Part shown: piece after piece, positions 1-6,656 of the stretch | How the letters are laid out: each line of letters begins with the position of its first letter | Numbering within the stretch: position 1 is the stretch's first letter | From: Mariprofundus sp. | GTDB lineage: Bacteria > Pseudomonadota > Zetaproteobacteria > Mariprofundales > Mariprofundaceae | Direction of reading: 5' to 3' | Assembly (NCBI GenBank): GCA_027013105.1 | Contig: JALUYG010000347.1 | Span: 1 to 33,325, forward strand | Length of the DNA: 33,325 nucleotides | Notes under the pieces: model-generated | The model's database searches: none | What the model saw: only the letters and a program-made list of their open reading frames with translations | What the model was told of the DNA's origin: nothing | Made by a program: the position numbers and the translations under genes

Positions 1-30
1 AAGTAGTGTCATCTTCCCGTTTCTGTTCAT
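1..30 (-). CDS. 5' end of a divergent gene, truncated by the window edge
   Basis: Reading the minus strand, an ATG at position 30 is preceded by a perfect GGAGG with 5 nt spacing and opens a frame starting MNRNGKMTLL before the window ends. A basic N-terminus turning hydrophobic would fit a signal peptide, but only ten codons are visible. It is divergent from the cpxRA-type operon with a CpxR box in between. In enterobacteria cpxP, encoding a periplasmic inhibitor of CpxA, sits exactly there, so a CpxP/Spy-like product is a reasonable but unproven guess. Confidence 0.5.
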   Translation of the reverse strand, partial: MNRNGKMTLL

Positions 31-61
31 ATCTGCCTCCGACTGTTCTGTTTTTCGATTG

Positions 62-81
62 GCACGGCCCTGCCGCCGTGC
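62..81. other. 7-bp stem hairpin in the divergent intergenic region
   Basis: GCACGGC and GCCGTGC flank a 6-nt spacer, about 30 bp upstream of the divergent minus-strand gene. There is no T-tract, so it is not a classic terminator. It may be a 5' UTR structure or an operator; its function is unknown. Confidence 0.4.
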
Positions 82-137
82 ATGGCGAATAGTGACGAGA
101 GCCTGGTAAATGTACGCACCGACTGTGCAAACAGGGC

Positions 138-152
138 GTAAAGAGTTGTAAA
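138..152 (+). promoter_or_regulatory. CpxR box in front of cpxR
   Basis: GTAAA-GAGTT-GTAAA matches exactly the direct-repeat consensus GTAAA-N5-GTAAA known for phosphorylated CpxR. It lies about 70 bp upstream of the cpxR start. A possible promoter follows immediately (TTGAAA at 157-162, weak TAATTT at 181-186). The placement suggests autoactivation of cpxRA and probably control of the divergent gene at the window start. Confidence 0.7.
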
Positions 153-223
153 GAATTTGAAAAAACCGGCTATTTCCGGCTAATTTCCCTGCCCATGCCC
201 GCTTTTTATGGCAACATAGCGGC

Positions 224-940
224 ATGCGGATTCTACTGGTTGATGACGATATCGAGCTGTGCGAACTGCTCGGACGTTTCCTGCAAAGTGAAGGAATCGA
301 GGCGGAATATGCTCATGACGGCCATTCAGGGCTGCAGCAGGCATGCTCCGGCGATTTCGATCTGGCCGTGCTCGATATTATGATGCCGGGGAAAAACGGC
401 ATGGATCTGCTGCGGGAGATCAGGCGGCAATCGACACTGCCGGTGATTATGCTGACGGCGCGGGGCGAAGAGGTGGATCGCATCATCGGCCTGGAACTCG
501 GCGCTGATGATTATGTGCCCAAGCCCTGCAATCCGAGAGAGTTAGCGGCCCGCATTCGCGCCGTGCTGCGGCGAGCAGAAAGAAAATCCGACCCGAACCC
601 AACGCCGAAAGTGATCCATGCAGGCAACATCGAATGGCATCCGCAATCGCACACGGTTTATGATCAGGGCAATCAGCTGGCGCTCACCTCAACGGAATAC
701 AGCATACTCGCCATGCTGATCGAGCATGCTGGCGAAGTGGTCAGCAAACAAGACCTCAGTAAATCGGCGCTCGGCAAACGCCTCGGCCCGTTTGACCGTT
801 CTCTGGATGTGCATATCGGCCATTTGCGCAAAAAACTCTCCCGCCTGCCGGACGGGGCGCCGCGCATCAAAACCATCCGCAGCGTCGGCTGGCTATTGAT
901 CGCTGATCAACAGCCATCCGATCCATCCGCGCCGATATAA
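224..940 (+). CDS. cpxR: CpxR-type response regulator (OmpR/PhoB family)
   Basis: DNA-binding response regulator for envelope stress. The N-terminal receiver domain (about residues 1-115) shows the acidic pair in VDDD, phosphoacceptor Asp51 in VLDIMMP, and the Thr/Lys switch residues in MLTARG and KPCNPREL. The usual KPF is KPC here. The C-terminal winged-helix domain (about 130-228) contains LGKRLGPFDRSLDVHI, closely resembling the E. coli CpxR recognition region. Length, 238 aa, is normal. It is followed after 3 nt by the partner kinase, so the two are co-transcribed. The CpxR box upstream supports the assignment independently of protein similarity. The start ATG at 224 gives the full receiver beta-1 strand (MRILLVDDD). 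Confidence 0.88.
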   Translation: MRILLVDDDIELCELLGRFLQSEGIEAEYAHDGHSGLQQACSGDFDLAVLDIMMPGKNGMDLLREIRRQSTLPVIMLTARGEEVDRIIGLELGADDYVPKPCNPRELAARIRAVLRRAERKSDPNPTPKVIHAGNIEWHPQSHTVYDQGNQLALTSTEYSILAMLIEHAGEVVSKQDLSKSALGKRLGPFDRSLDVHIGHLRKKLSRLPDGAPRIKTIRSVGWLLIADQQPSDPSAPI

Positions 941-943
941 CGC

Positions 944-2326
944 ATGCGTCTGTTCTGGAAACTGTTTCTTGTTCTGGCGATCACGCTATTGATCACGGCC
1001 AGCCTCTCCACCTGGATTGCGCGGCAGTGGATGCAGGGCGATCAAGCCATAGAAAACCGGCTCAACAGCCTGGCCAGCCATGCCGACACAGCCATCAGCC
1101 TGCTGGATCAAAACGGCCTGCGCGCCTATCGGCGCTGGTTAATGCATACGATGCGCGCGCAACATTTTCGCGGCATGCTGGTCGATCGCGCGGGACGCAA
1201 TATTCTGGGCAGGAAGGTTCCGGCCCGGATGCGCCCGTTGGTGGATCAGGTGCTCCGGCGACAATCACGCATCACCACAGTTCGGCCACCCAACCTTGCC
1301 GTGGCGTTGCCTGCAGGTGCCGGAAACGATCAGCTCTACTGGATTGCGACCAGCGTGATCCCGCCACATCTGATGCGGCAAACCGGGCGGCAGCTGATGA
1401 TGGTTCGCATCACCTTTGCACTGCTTGTTATTCTGCTAATCAGCTGGCTCATCACCCGCATGTTGACACGCCCTGTCGCCTCGCTTCAGGCCGCCGCCGA
1501 GCGCCTTGGGCAGGGGAAAATGGATACGCGAACAGCAAAAAAACTGTCAACACGGAAAGATGAGCTGGGCGATCTGGCCCGCAGTTTTGATGCCATGGCG
1601 GCGCAGATCGACAGTCTTGTCGGCAGTCACAAGCAACTGCTGCGCGATGTATCGCACGAACTGCGCTCGCCGCTGGCGCGCCTGCAGGTGGCTCTGGAGC
1701 TGGCCAGAAACGAAGCCGGCGACAGTGCTCAGGAAGAGCTGGCCCGCATTGGCAAGGAGGCGGAACAGCTTAATCATCTGATCGGCGAGGTGCTGACGCT
1801 GGCGAGTTTTGAGCAGGGCGACATGCAACCCAGGCAGGCGCGCCTGCAACTGGATCAGATCCTCGAAGCCATCATCCATGATGCCATCTTCGAAGCGCAG
1901 GCGGCCGATAAACAGATCAGCGTCGATGCCATGCAAGCCTGCAGCGTGCATGGCGATCCCATCTGGTTGCACAGGGCTTTCGATAATATAATTCGTAACG
2001 CCATTCGCCATACGGATGTCGGAACCGCCGTATCCGCGTCGCTGACCGTATCGGGCGGGGTGGCGCACATCGCTATTCGCGACCGGGGCGCAGGCGTTGC
2101 ACCCGAGGCGTTGCCCCGCCTGTTCGAGCCATTCTACCGCGCATCGGAAGCGCGCGAGCGGGAAAGCGGCGGCTACGGTTTGGGATTAACCATAGCCCGG
2201 CGCGTCATCCGTTCGCATGGTGGAACGATCGACGCCGCCAACCATCCGCATGGCGGGCTGATGATCACAGTGTCGCTCCCCCTGATTCAAGAGCGGAAGC
2301 CTGAAACCGACATTGACAAATTTTAG
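944..2326 (+). CDS. cpxA: CpxA-type envelope-stress sensor histidine kinase
   Basis: Inner-membrane sensor kinase paired with the preceding regulator. It has TM1 (about residues 7-27), a periplasmic sensor region (about 28-152), TM2 (about 155-175), a HAMP linker, and a HisKA domain with the phosphorylated His near residue 238 in VSHELRSPLARL. The HATPase_c domain has the N box (NIIRNAIRHT), G1 (DRGAGV), F box (FEPFYR) and G2 (GGYGLGLTI). Length, 460 aa, matches CpxA. The motif LLRDVSHELRSPLARLQ is typical of CpxA. The periplasmic part is less alike, so the stimulus may differ. It starts 3 nt after the regulator's stop codon. Confidence 0.85.
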   Translation: MRLFWKLFLVLAITLLITASLSTWIARQWMQGDQAIENRLNSLASHADTAISLLDQNGLRAYRRWLMHTMRAQHFRGMLVDRAGRNILGRKVPARMRPLVDQVLRRQSRITTVRPPNLAVALPAGAGNDQLYWIATSVIPPHLMRQTGRQLMMVRITFALLVILLISWLITRMLTRPVASLQAAAERLGQGKMDTRTAKKLSTRKDELGDLARSFDAMAAQIDSLVGSHKQLLRDVSHELRSPLARLQVALELARNEAGDSAQEELARIGKEAEQLNHLIGEVLTLASFEQGDMQPRQARLQLDQILEAIIHDAIFEAQAADKQISVDAMQACSVHGDPIWLHRAFDNIIRNAIRHTDVGTAVSASLTVSGGVAHIAIRDRGAGVAPEALPRLFEPFYRASEARERESGGYGLGLTIARRVIRSHGGTIDAANHPHGGLMITVSLPLIQERKPETDIDKF

Positions 2327-2463
2327 CGCATTGCTACCTTCCTGCGCCGCTTGAGGCTTGTGTGTTCAAGAAAAGATCTGGCGGTATGCATGACGGCGTA
2401 TCACCGCGGTTTTTGAAGGTGACTTTTGGCAACAGCCATTCGCACCTCCACCCCTCAAATGTA

Positions 2464-2491
2464 TTGTTTGAATGGTCGCCGGGAATATATC
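2464..2491 (+). promoter_or_regulatory. candidate promoter for the SRP RNA gene
   Basis: TTGTTT (2464-2469), 16-nt spacer, TATATC (2486-2491). Transcription would begin near 2498, leaving a leader of about 35 nt before the mature SRP RNA, similar in kind to the RNase P-removed leader of E. coli 4.5S RNA. A second possible promoter, TTGACA-N16-TACCTT at 2313-2340, overlaps the end of the cpxA gene. Neither is proven. Confidence 0.4.
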
Positions 2492-2526
2492 TTGCGACCA
2501 TGATACCAGCTTCCACCCCGGTGGAA
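2472..2526. repeat. two perfect inverted repeats just upstream of ffs
   Basis: ATGGTCGC (2472-2479) pairs with GCGACCAT (2494-2501) around a spacer holding the candidate -10 element. TTCCACC (2511-2517) pairs with GGTGGAA (2520-2526) with a 2-nt loop, ending 7 nt before the mature SRP RNA. They could be operators or processing signals. Neither is followed by a T-tract. Confidence 0.5.
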
Positions 2527-2533
2527 CCAAGGT

Positions 2534-2643
2534 GTCGCCCGGGTCGGGCCCCGCACGGCGGACCCCTGTGAACCCCGTCAGGTCCGGAAGGAAGCAGCGG
2601 CAGCAGGGTAAAGCGCGTTGCGGATCTGTCCGGCTCGGGCGGC
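2534..2643 (+). ncRNA. ffs: Signal recognition particle RNA (bacterial small, 4.5S type)
   Basis: The universally conserved SRP domain IV core GTCAGGTCCGGAAGGAAGCA is present near 2577-2596, with the GGAA tetraloop and the asymmetric internal loop bound by Ffh. The ends pair: GTCGCCCGGG (2534-2543) with CTCGGGCGGC (2634-2643), two wobbles, closing a hairpin of about 110 nt, the normal size for the short gram-negative RNA without an Alu domain. A small hairpin with a TTCG loop follows at 2652-2664 without a U-tract. Its protein partner ffh is in the same window at 10262-11629. The exact ends are inferred from base pairing. Confidence 0.95.
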
Positions 2644-2689
2644 GCATTTATACGGCTTCGCCGTCAAGCCTCCACACCGGGAGAAATCT

Positions 2690-3127
2690 GTGTTCTGGCA
2701 TCACAAAACATTCGCTGCCATGTCCGATGAAGAGTGGGAATCGCTCTGCGACGGCTGTGGACGCTGCTGTGTCTGGAAATTTGAGGATGCCGATTCCGGC
2801 GAAATTCTCTATACCGATATTCGTTGCCAGCTATTTGACGACGCCAGCTGTCGCTGCCGCGACTATCCGCACCGATGCCAACGCGTGCCGGACTGCATGA
2901 ATATCCGCAATATGGTAGACGAACATTACGACTGGCTGCCGACCACCTGCGCCTACCGCCTGCTGCATGAAGGCAAACCGCTGTTCGACTGGCATCCGCT
3001 GATTTCCGGCGATCCGGCATCGGTACACCGGGCCGGCATTTCATTGCAGCACAATACGGTATGCGGCGAGCATTTCAGCGAAGCGGATATCGTGCGCCAT
3101 ATTATCGACCCCGACGGCACGCCCTGA
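2690..3127 (+). CDS. ycgN: YcgN/UPF0260-family cysteine-cluster protein
   Basis: 145 aa from a GTG at 2690. The longer frame in the ORF track starts inside the SRP RNA, while the GTG has GGGAGA about 5 nt upstream and gives VFWHHKTFAAM, which aligns with the family start. The family shows WESLCDGCGRCC near the N-terminus, then further cysteines (CRCRDYPHRC) and TTCAYRLL; E. coli YcgN has the same blocks. The cysteine spacing resembles the Fe-S/Zn CxxCxxC class (YkgJ-like), but the biochemical role is not known. It overlaps the next gene by 1 nt (TGATG), so the two are probably translationally coupled. Confidence 0.85.
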   Translation: MFWHHKTFAAMSDEEWESLCDGCGRCCVWKFEDADSGEILYTDIRCQLFDDASCRCRDYPHRCQRVPDCMNIRNMVDEHYDWLPTTCAYRLLHEGKPLFDWHPLISGDPASVHRAGISLQHNTVCGEHFSEADIVRHIIDPDGTP

Positions 3128-3588
3128 TGCCAGGCAATAACCCCTGCCCATGCGGTAGCGGCAAATGGTTGTCCGCTTGCTGCCTGCCGATCATTGAATG
3201 CGACAGCGCCGCCACGGCCGAAGCGCTGATGCGCTCGCGCTATACGGCGTATGTATTGGGCAGGTGGGATTATCTGCATCAAAGCTGGCACCCGGATACG
3301 CGTCCGTCACGCGTTTCGCCGACCGATACCGACTGGCTGGGGCTGACCATTGTCAACGCCTCGACATCGACGGTCGAGTTTATTGCCGGCTTCCGCGAAC
3401 AGGGAAAAATCATGCAATTGCATGAAATCAGCCGTTTCCTGCAAGTCGGCAACCACTGGCGTTATCTTGATGGCCAGTGCGATGTTTCCGAAGCCGGTCG
3501 CAACACGCCATGCCCCTGCGGCAGCGGCAACAAAACCAAACGCTGCTGCGGCAAACGATTACCAAACGATGACCATTGGCAGAAATAA
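3127..3588 (+). CDS. ychJ: YchJ/UPF0225 family SEC-C motif protein
   Basis: 153 aa from the ATG at 3127, which overlaps the upstream stop. SEC-C zinc-binding motifs lie at both ends: NPCPCGSGKW...CC near residue 5 and NTPCPCGSGN...RCCGK near the C-terminus. Between them is the UPF0225 domain with LMRSRYTAYVLG, WHPDTRP and WLGLTI blocks seen in E. coli YchJ. SEC-C motifs bind zinc and often mediate protein contact (as in SecA with SecB). The function of this family is unknown. The ORF-track start at 3061 lies inside ycgN and is rejected. Confidence 0.88.
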   Translation: MPGNNPCPCGSGKWLSACCLPIIECDSAATAEALMRSRYTAYVLGRWDYLHQSWHPDTRPSRVSPTDTDWLGLTIVNASTSTVEFIAGFREQGKIMQLHEISRFLQVGNHWRYLDGQCDVSEAGRNTPCPCGSGNKTKRCCGKRLPNDDHWQK

Positions 3589-3603
3589 AAAGCGGGGTAT
3601 ACT
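3576..3603 (+). promoter_or_regulatory. Strong sigma-70 promoter for dnaQ
   Basis: TTGGCA, 16-nt spacer, TATACT. The predicted transcription start (about 7 nt after the -10) falls at 3610-3611, on or next to the dnaQ ATG. No Shine-Dalgarno sequence is visible between the -10 and the ATG, so a leaderless mRNA is possible. Confidence 0.6.
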
Positions 3604-3610
3604 GCCGGCT

Positions 3611-4363
3611 ATGCGGCTGATCATGCTTGATACTGAAACCACCGGGTTATCGCCCCTCAATGGCGACCGCATGGTGGAGATCGGCGCTATCGAAGTGGTC
3701 AATCGCAAGGTGCTCTCCGGCGATGCGCATGTATTTCACCACTATATCAACCCGGAACGCGATATCCCGGCCGAAGTGGTGCGCATTCACGGCATTGATA
3801 ACGCTAAAGTGAAAAACAAACCCACTTTTAGGGAGATCGCCGGGGATTTTCTTAATTTTATTGCAGGCGCCACGCTGGTGATCCATAACGCCGCATTCGA
3901 TCTGGGCTTTATCATGCATGAGTTGCACCTGAACGGCTTCCCGAATATTCAGGATATCCCGGTCATTGATACGCTGGCCTTCGCCCGTAAAAAGCATCCG
4001 CACCAGAAGAATAACCTGGATGCCCTGTGCGACCGTTACGGCATCGAACGCGGCATGCGCGAACTGCATGGCGCCCTGCTCGACTCGCAACTGCTGGCCG
4101 AAGTCTACCTGGGCATGACCGGCGGCCGGCAATTCTCGCTCGGCATGGATATCCCCAGCCAGCCAGCTTCCGGCTTTGTGCAGTTGCCTGAACAGTCACG
4201 CGGCCGTGACGAGCAGATGGAAACCGCCACCCTGATGAAACGCAGCCTGCCGCCTGTCGGCGAAGAAGATCATCAGGCGCACCTCTCCATGCTGCGCCGT
4301 ATTCACAAAGAGAGTCAGGGGCAGACCATCTGGAAAGTCCCCGAACTTGCTGAAGTATCCTGA
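3611..4363 (+). CDS. dnaQ: DNA polymerase III epsilon subunit, 3'-5' proofreading exonuclease
   Basis: 250 aa. DEDDh exonuclease with Exo I (LDTETTG, Asp7 and Glu9), Exo II (VIHNAAFDLGF) and Exo III epsilon (HGALLDSQLLAEVYLGMTGG, with catalytic His and Asp). The blocks EIGAIEVVNRK, HGID and NLDALCDRYGI are as in E. coli DnaQ. The C-terminal tail (about residues 185-250) is expected to bind the alpha polymerase subunit. The ATG at 3611 gives MRLIMLDTETTG; the extended frame from 3350 lies in ychJ and is rejected. An ATG at 3623 would also keep the active site. No ribosome binding site is seen. Confidence 0.95.
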   Translation: MRLIMLDTETTGLSPLNGDRMVEIGAIEVVNRKVLSGDAHVFHHYINPERDIPAEVVRIHGIDNAKVKNKPTFREIAGDFLNFIAGATLVIHNAAFDLGFIMHELHLNGFPNIQDIPVIDTLAFARKKHPHQKNNLDALCDRYGIERGMRELHGALLDSQLLAEVYLGMTGGRQFSLGMDIPSQPASGFVQLPEQSRGRDEQMETATLMKRSLPPVGEEDHQAHLSMLRRIHKESQGQTIWKVPELAEVS

Positions 4364-4386
4364 TCAATCTCGTATCATCACGCCAT

Positions 4387-4460
4387 GCGGGTGTAGTTCA
4401 ATGGTAGAACGGCAGCTTCCCAAGCTGCATACGAGGGTTCGATTCCCTTCACCCGCTCCA
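4387..4460 (+). tRNA. glyU: tRNA-Gly (anticodon CCC)
   Basis: 74 nt including the encoded CCA. The acceptor stem GCGGGTG pairs with CACCCGC, the D arm holds TAGTTCAATGGTAGAAC, the anticodon stem GCAGC/GCTGC closes the loop TTCCCAA (anticodon CCC), and the T arm contains GGTTCGATTCC. It is nearly the same as E. coli glyU. The next gene begins only 10 nt after the CCA end. Confidence 0.97.
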
Positions 4461-4470
4461 TATTTTTCCC

Positions 4471-5097
4471 ATGAATCGTAGCAGCAACGATGTTGCGCTG
4501 ACACTGGCGGATTCCGCCAATACCCTGCAGGCGCGCGGCGGTGAACTTATTCTGCTGAACGGCCCGAGCGGCAGCGGCAAATCGCTCTGGCTGCACCGCA
4601 TGGCCGAACTGGCGGCATTGCCGCCCGATATCACCATCAGGCTGACGCATGCCAACCAGGACGCGCCGGCCGTTCGCATGCTGTTTGATCGCTGGCCCGC
4701 CATCTGGCTGGGGCAAACGGTGAAAGAGGAGCTAATGTTCGGTTTGAATCGTCAACCGGCGCCGCAACTACTGGATCGCGCATTGCAGCAGTGGGGCCTG
4801 AGCGAAATCGCGCAGTCAACCGAGCTGCAGATGCTCAACCGCTTGCAATCCCTGCGCCTCTCTCTGGCCGCCATGAGCCTGGCGGATCCCGCTCTGGTTT
4901 TACTGGACAACCCAACCGCAGCCCTCTGCGAGAAGGATGCTCAGGCGGTGATTCGCGACATTCAGGACTGGCGGCAGCAGACCAATACAATCGTGGTCGT
5001 CGCCTGCAATCGCTGGCAGGATTGGCGTTTCAGCGCATCGCAATGTTGGCGTGTCAACGCCCCGGATGCACTGCCGTTACCCGGGGGGCCGGCTTGA
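4471..5097 (+). CDS. Degenerate ABC-type ATPase
   Basis: 208 aa. ABC ATPase fold with an intact Walker A (GPSGSGKS, about residues 31-38), and a region GQTVKEELMFGL that recalls the Q-loop side of FetA/Ecf-type ATPases. The signature LSGGQ is replaced by LNRLQSLRLS. Walker B reads ALVLLDNPTAAL, so the catalytic Glu is Asn, and the H-loop His is missing (VVACNRWQ). It probably binds ATP with poor or no hydrolysis. No permease is adjacent. It starts 10 nt after a tRNA with no clear ribosome binding site and ends 5 nt before zapD. In E. coli the gene before zapD-yacG is coaE, also a P-loop protein, but this sequence is not CoaE. Its role is unknown. Confidence 0.75.
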   Translation: MNRSSNDVALTLADSANTLQARGGELILLNGPSGSGKSLWLHRMAELAALPPDITIRLTHANQDAPAVRMLFDRWPAIWLGQTVKEELMFGLNRQPAPQLLDRALQQWGLSEIAQSTELQMLNRLQSLRLSLAAMSLADPALVLLDNPTAALCEKDAQAVIRDIQDWRQQTNTIVVVACNRWQDWRFSASQCWRVNAPDALPLPGGPA

Positions 5098-5102
5098 CAG
5101 AG

Positions 5103-5876
5103 ATGGTTCATTTTTCATTTGCATTGAGTCCACGCATGCGCGCATTCATTGAATTGCGTGATGCGCTGGCCTGCCTGGAAGCCGCCTGCGTAGGTCAACA
5201 GGCGGCCAACTGGCTGCATGCCGCCTGCGATTTGCGCGCCTCGCTGCTCGGCGAACAGGGGCGCAAAGGGGTGATTCCGGAAATCATCGCGCTGTTCGAT
5301 GATTTACAGACGCACCTGAAAAAACTCAGTCAGGATGCGCCGCCATACCGCGATAAAATTCTGCGCGCCTGCGATCATATCGACCGCATGGCTGAACAGC
5401 TGCAACCGGGCCTGCCTGAGGCCTGCGACTATCTGGCCCGGGATGCGCTGGTGAACGCCTATCTGAACACCCAGAAGAAACATGACTGGCTGGGGCATAA
5501 GCTCTGCATGCAGCAAAGCATCAAAACTATATGGAGCAGATCCGATATGCGCACGTTGCCGCTGCATCAGGCGCTGACGCCGCTATGCAGCGCTGTCGAT
5601 ATGCTGGATCGTATGCTCAATGATTTCGTCGGCTGGAAGCAGTGCGTCGCTGTCGGCGGCAGCGGCCACATTACGCCGGAACGCGGTAAATCGTTCGGCC
5701 TGCTGGTGATCGCACTGGCTGCCGATACTGTGGCGGAAGGCATCATTCCGGATATTTCCGGCAACCGTCTGGCCATTCGATTACGTTTTCAACACTGGCA
5801 ACCGGGCCAGCCCCCCATCGACTACGATCATGACATCCCCTACAACATGATGCTGGTGCCGGTGGGTTGCGCATGA
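5103..5876 (+). CDS. zapD: Cell division protein ZapD (FtsZ-associated)
   Basis: 257 aa, the family length. ZapD (DUF1342) crosslinks FtsZ filaments at the division ring. The family block PDISGNRLAIRLRF near the C-terminus matches the PQISGHK..FAIRF region of E. coli ZapD, the N-terminal pattern (FALSPRMRAFIELRDAL) fits, and the gene is followed by yacG as in enterobacteria. The start ATG at 5103 lies 5 nt after the preceding stop. The ORF-track start at 4791 lies inside the ABC gene and is rejected. Confidence 0.88.
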   Translation: MVHFSFALSPRMRAFIELRDALACLEAACVGQQAANWLHAACDLRASLLGEQGRKGVIPEIIALFDDLQTHLKKLSQDAPPYRDKILRACDHIDRMAEQLQPGLPEACDYLARDALVNAYLNTQKKHDWLGHKLCMQQSIKTIWSRSDMRTLPLHQALTPLCSAVDMLDRMLNDFVGWKQCVAVGGSGHITPERGKSFGLLVIALAADTVAEGIIPDISGNRLAIRLRFQHWQPGQPPIDYDHDIPYNMMLVPVGCA

Positions 5877-5886
5877 GGCTGAAGCA

Positions 5887-6072
5887 GTGACCCGTAACAG
5901 ATCGCCATTTCGCTGCCCGGTATGCAAAAAACCGGTCAGCAAAGGCTCGGACAACTTCCCCTTTTGCTGTGCGCGCTGCCGCACCATCGATCTGGGGCGC
6001 TGGGCGGCCGGCGATTATCGCATCCCCGGCGAACCCGCCCACATCATCAACGATCCGGATAGCGAAACCTGA
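5887..6072 (+). CDS. yacG: DNA gyrase inhibitor YacG (zinc-binding)
   Basis: 61 aa from a GTG preceded by GAGGCTGAA. A treble-clef zinc site CPVC...FCCARC (Cys-x2-Cys, then Cys-x3-Cys) is followed by the invariant IDLGRWAAGDYRIPG. YacG binds GyrB and inhibits gyrase. Genomic order zapD-yacG is conserved. The C-terminal tail is short and acidic, as in the family. Confidence 0.92.
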   Translation: MTRNRSPFRCPVCKKPVSKGSDNFPFCCARCRTIDLGRWAAGDYRIPGEPAHIINDPDSET

Positions 6073-6082
6073 TAGTTCCGCT

Positions 6083-6655
6083 GTGCAGCTGATTCTCGCC
6101 TCCACATCCCCCTACAGGAAAGAGCTGCTCAGCAGGCTGCGACTACCGTTTGAACAGGTGCAGCCCGATTTTGCAGAAGCGCAGACAGGCAGCATGACCC
6201 CGGAAGAGCTGGTTCGGTTCAACACCCTTGGCAAAGCCGGCAGCGTGTTGCGACATCGGCCCGAAGCAACCGTGATCGCATCCGACCAGATCGCTGTTTG
6301 CGGCAATGCCATCTTGCAAAAACCCGGAAATATTGATGCTGCTTGCGCACAACTGCGCATGGCGTCGGGGCAAACGGTGAACTTTCTAACCGGCCTCGCC
6401 CTGCTCTCTGCACAGTCCGAACAGTTTGAAATCATCCCCTTTCAGGTCTGTTTTCGTAGCTTGAGCGACGAAGAGATTCGTATTTATGTGGAAACTGAAC
6501 TGCCGCTGGATTGCGCCGGCAGTTTTAAATCCGAAGGGCTGGGCGTCAGCCTGTTTGAGCGCATGAATGGAGACGATCCCACCGCACTGGTCGGTTTGCC
6601 GTTAATCCGCCTCTGCCATTGGCTCAAACCGCTGACCCATATTCAACAGCAGTAG
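6083..6655 (+). CDS. yceF: Maf/YceF nucleotide pyrophosphatase (7-methyl-GTP type)
   Basis: 190 aa from a GTG at 6083. The Maf fold starts with LILASTSPYRKELLSRL, has the catalytic-Asp block VIASDQIAV, KPGNIDAA in the lid region, and the YceF-type C-terminal block CAGSFKSEGLGVSLFERMNGDDPTALVGLPL. YceF members hydrolyse m7GTP, whereas YhdE members act on dTTP/UTP. The FKSEGLG block favours YceF. The upstream part of the 228-aa frame overlaps yacG and has no family match. No clear Shine-Dalgarno is present, so expression may depend on coupling to yacG. The gene ends one base before the convergent neighbour. Confidence 0.9.
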   Translation: MQLILASTSPYRKELLSRLRLPFEQVQPDFAEAQTGSMTPEELVRFNTLGKAGSVLRHRPEATVIASDQIAVCGNAILQKPGNIDAACAQLRMASGQTVNFLTGLALLSAQSEQFEIIPFQVCFRSLSDEEIRIYVETELPLDCAGSFKSEGLGVSLFERMNGDDPTALVGLPLIRLCHWLKPLTHIQQQ

Positions 6656-6656
6656 C

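Noticed and set aside
2652-2664. Hairpin ACGGC-TTC-GCCGT after ffs as a rho-independent terminator
   Set aside because: Stem is short and no T-tract follows; ycgN may be read from the same transcript.
2618-2689. Longer N-terminus of the YcgN-family protein
   Set aside because: It would begin inside the mature SRP RNA; the GTG at 2690 has a proper ribosome binding site and matches the family start.
4387-4470. tRNA-Gly as an integration site for a mobile element
   Set aside because: No integrase and no repeat of the tRNA 3' end nearby; the downstream genes are a conserved housekeeping group.
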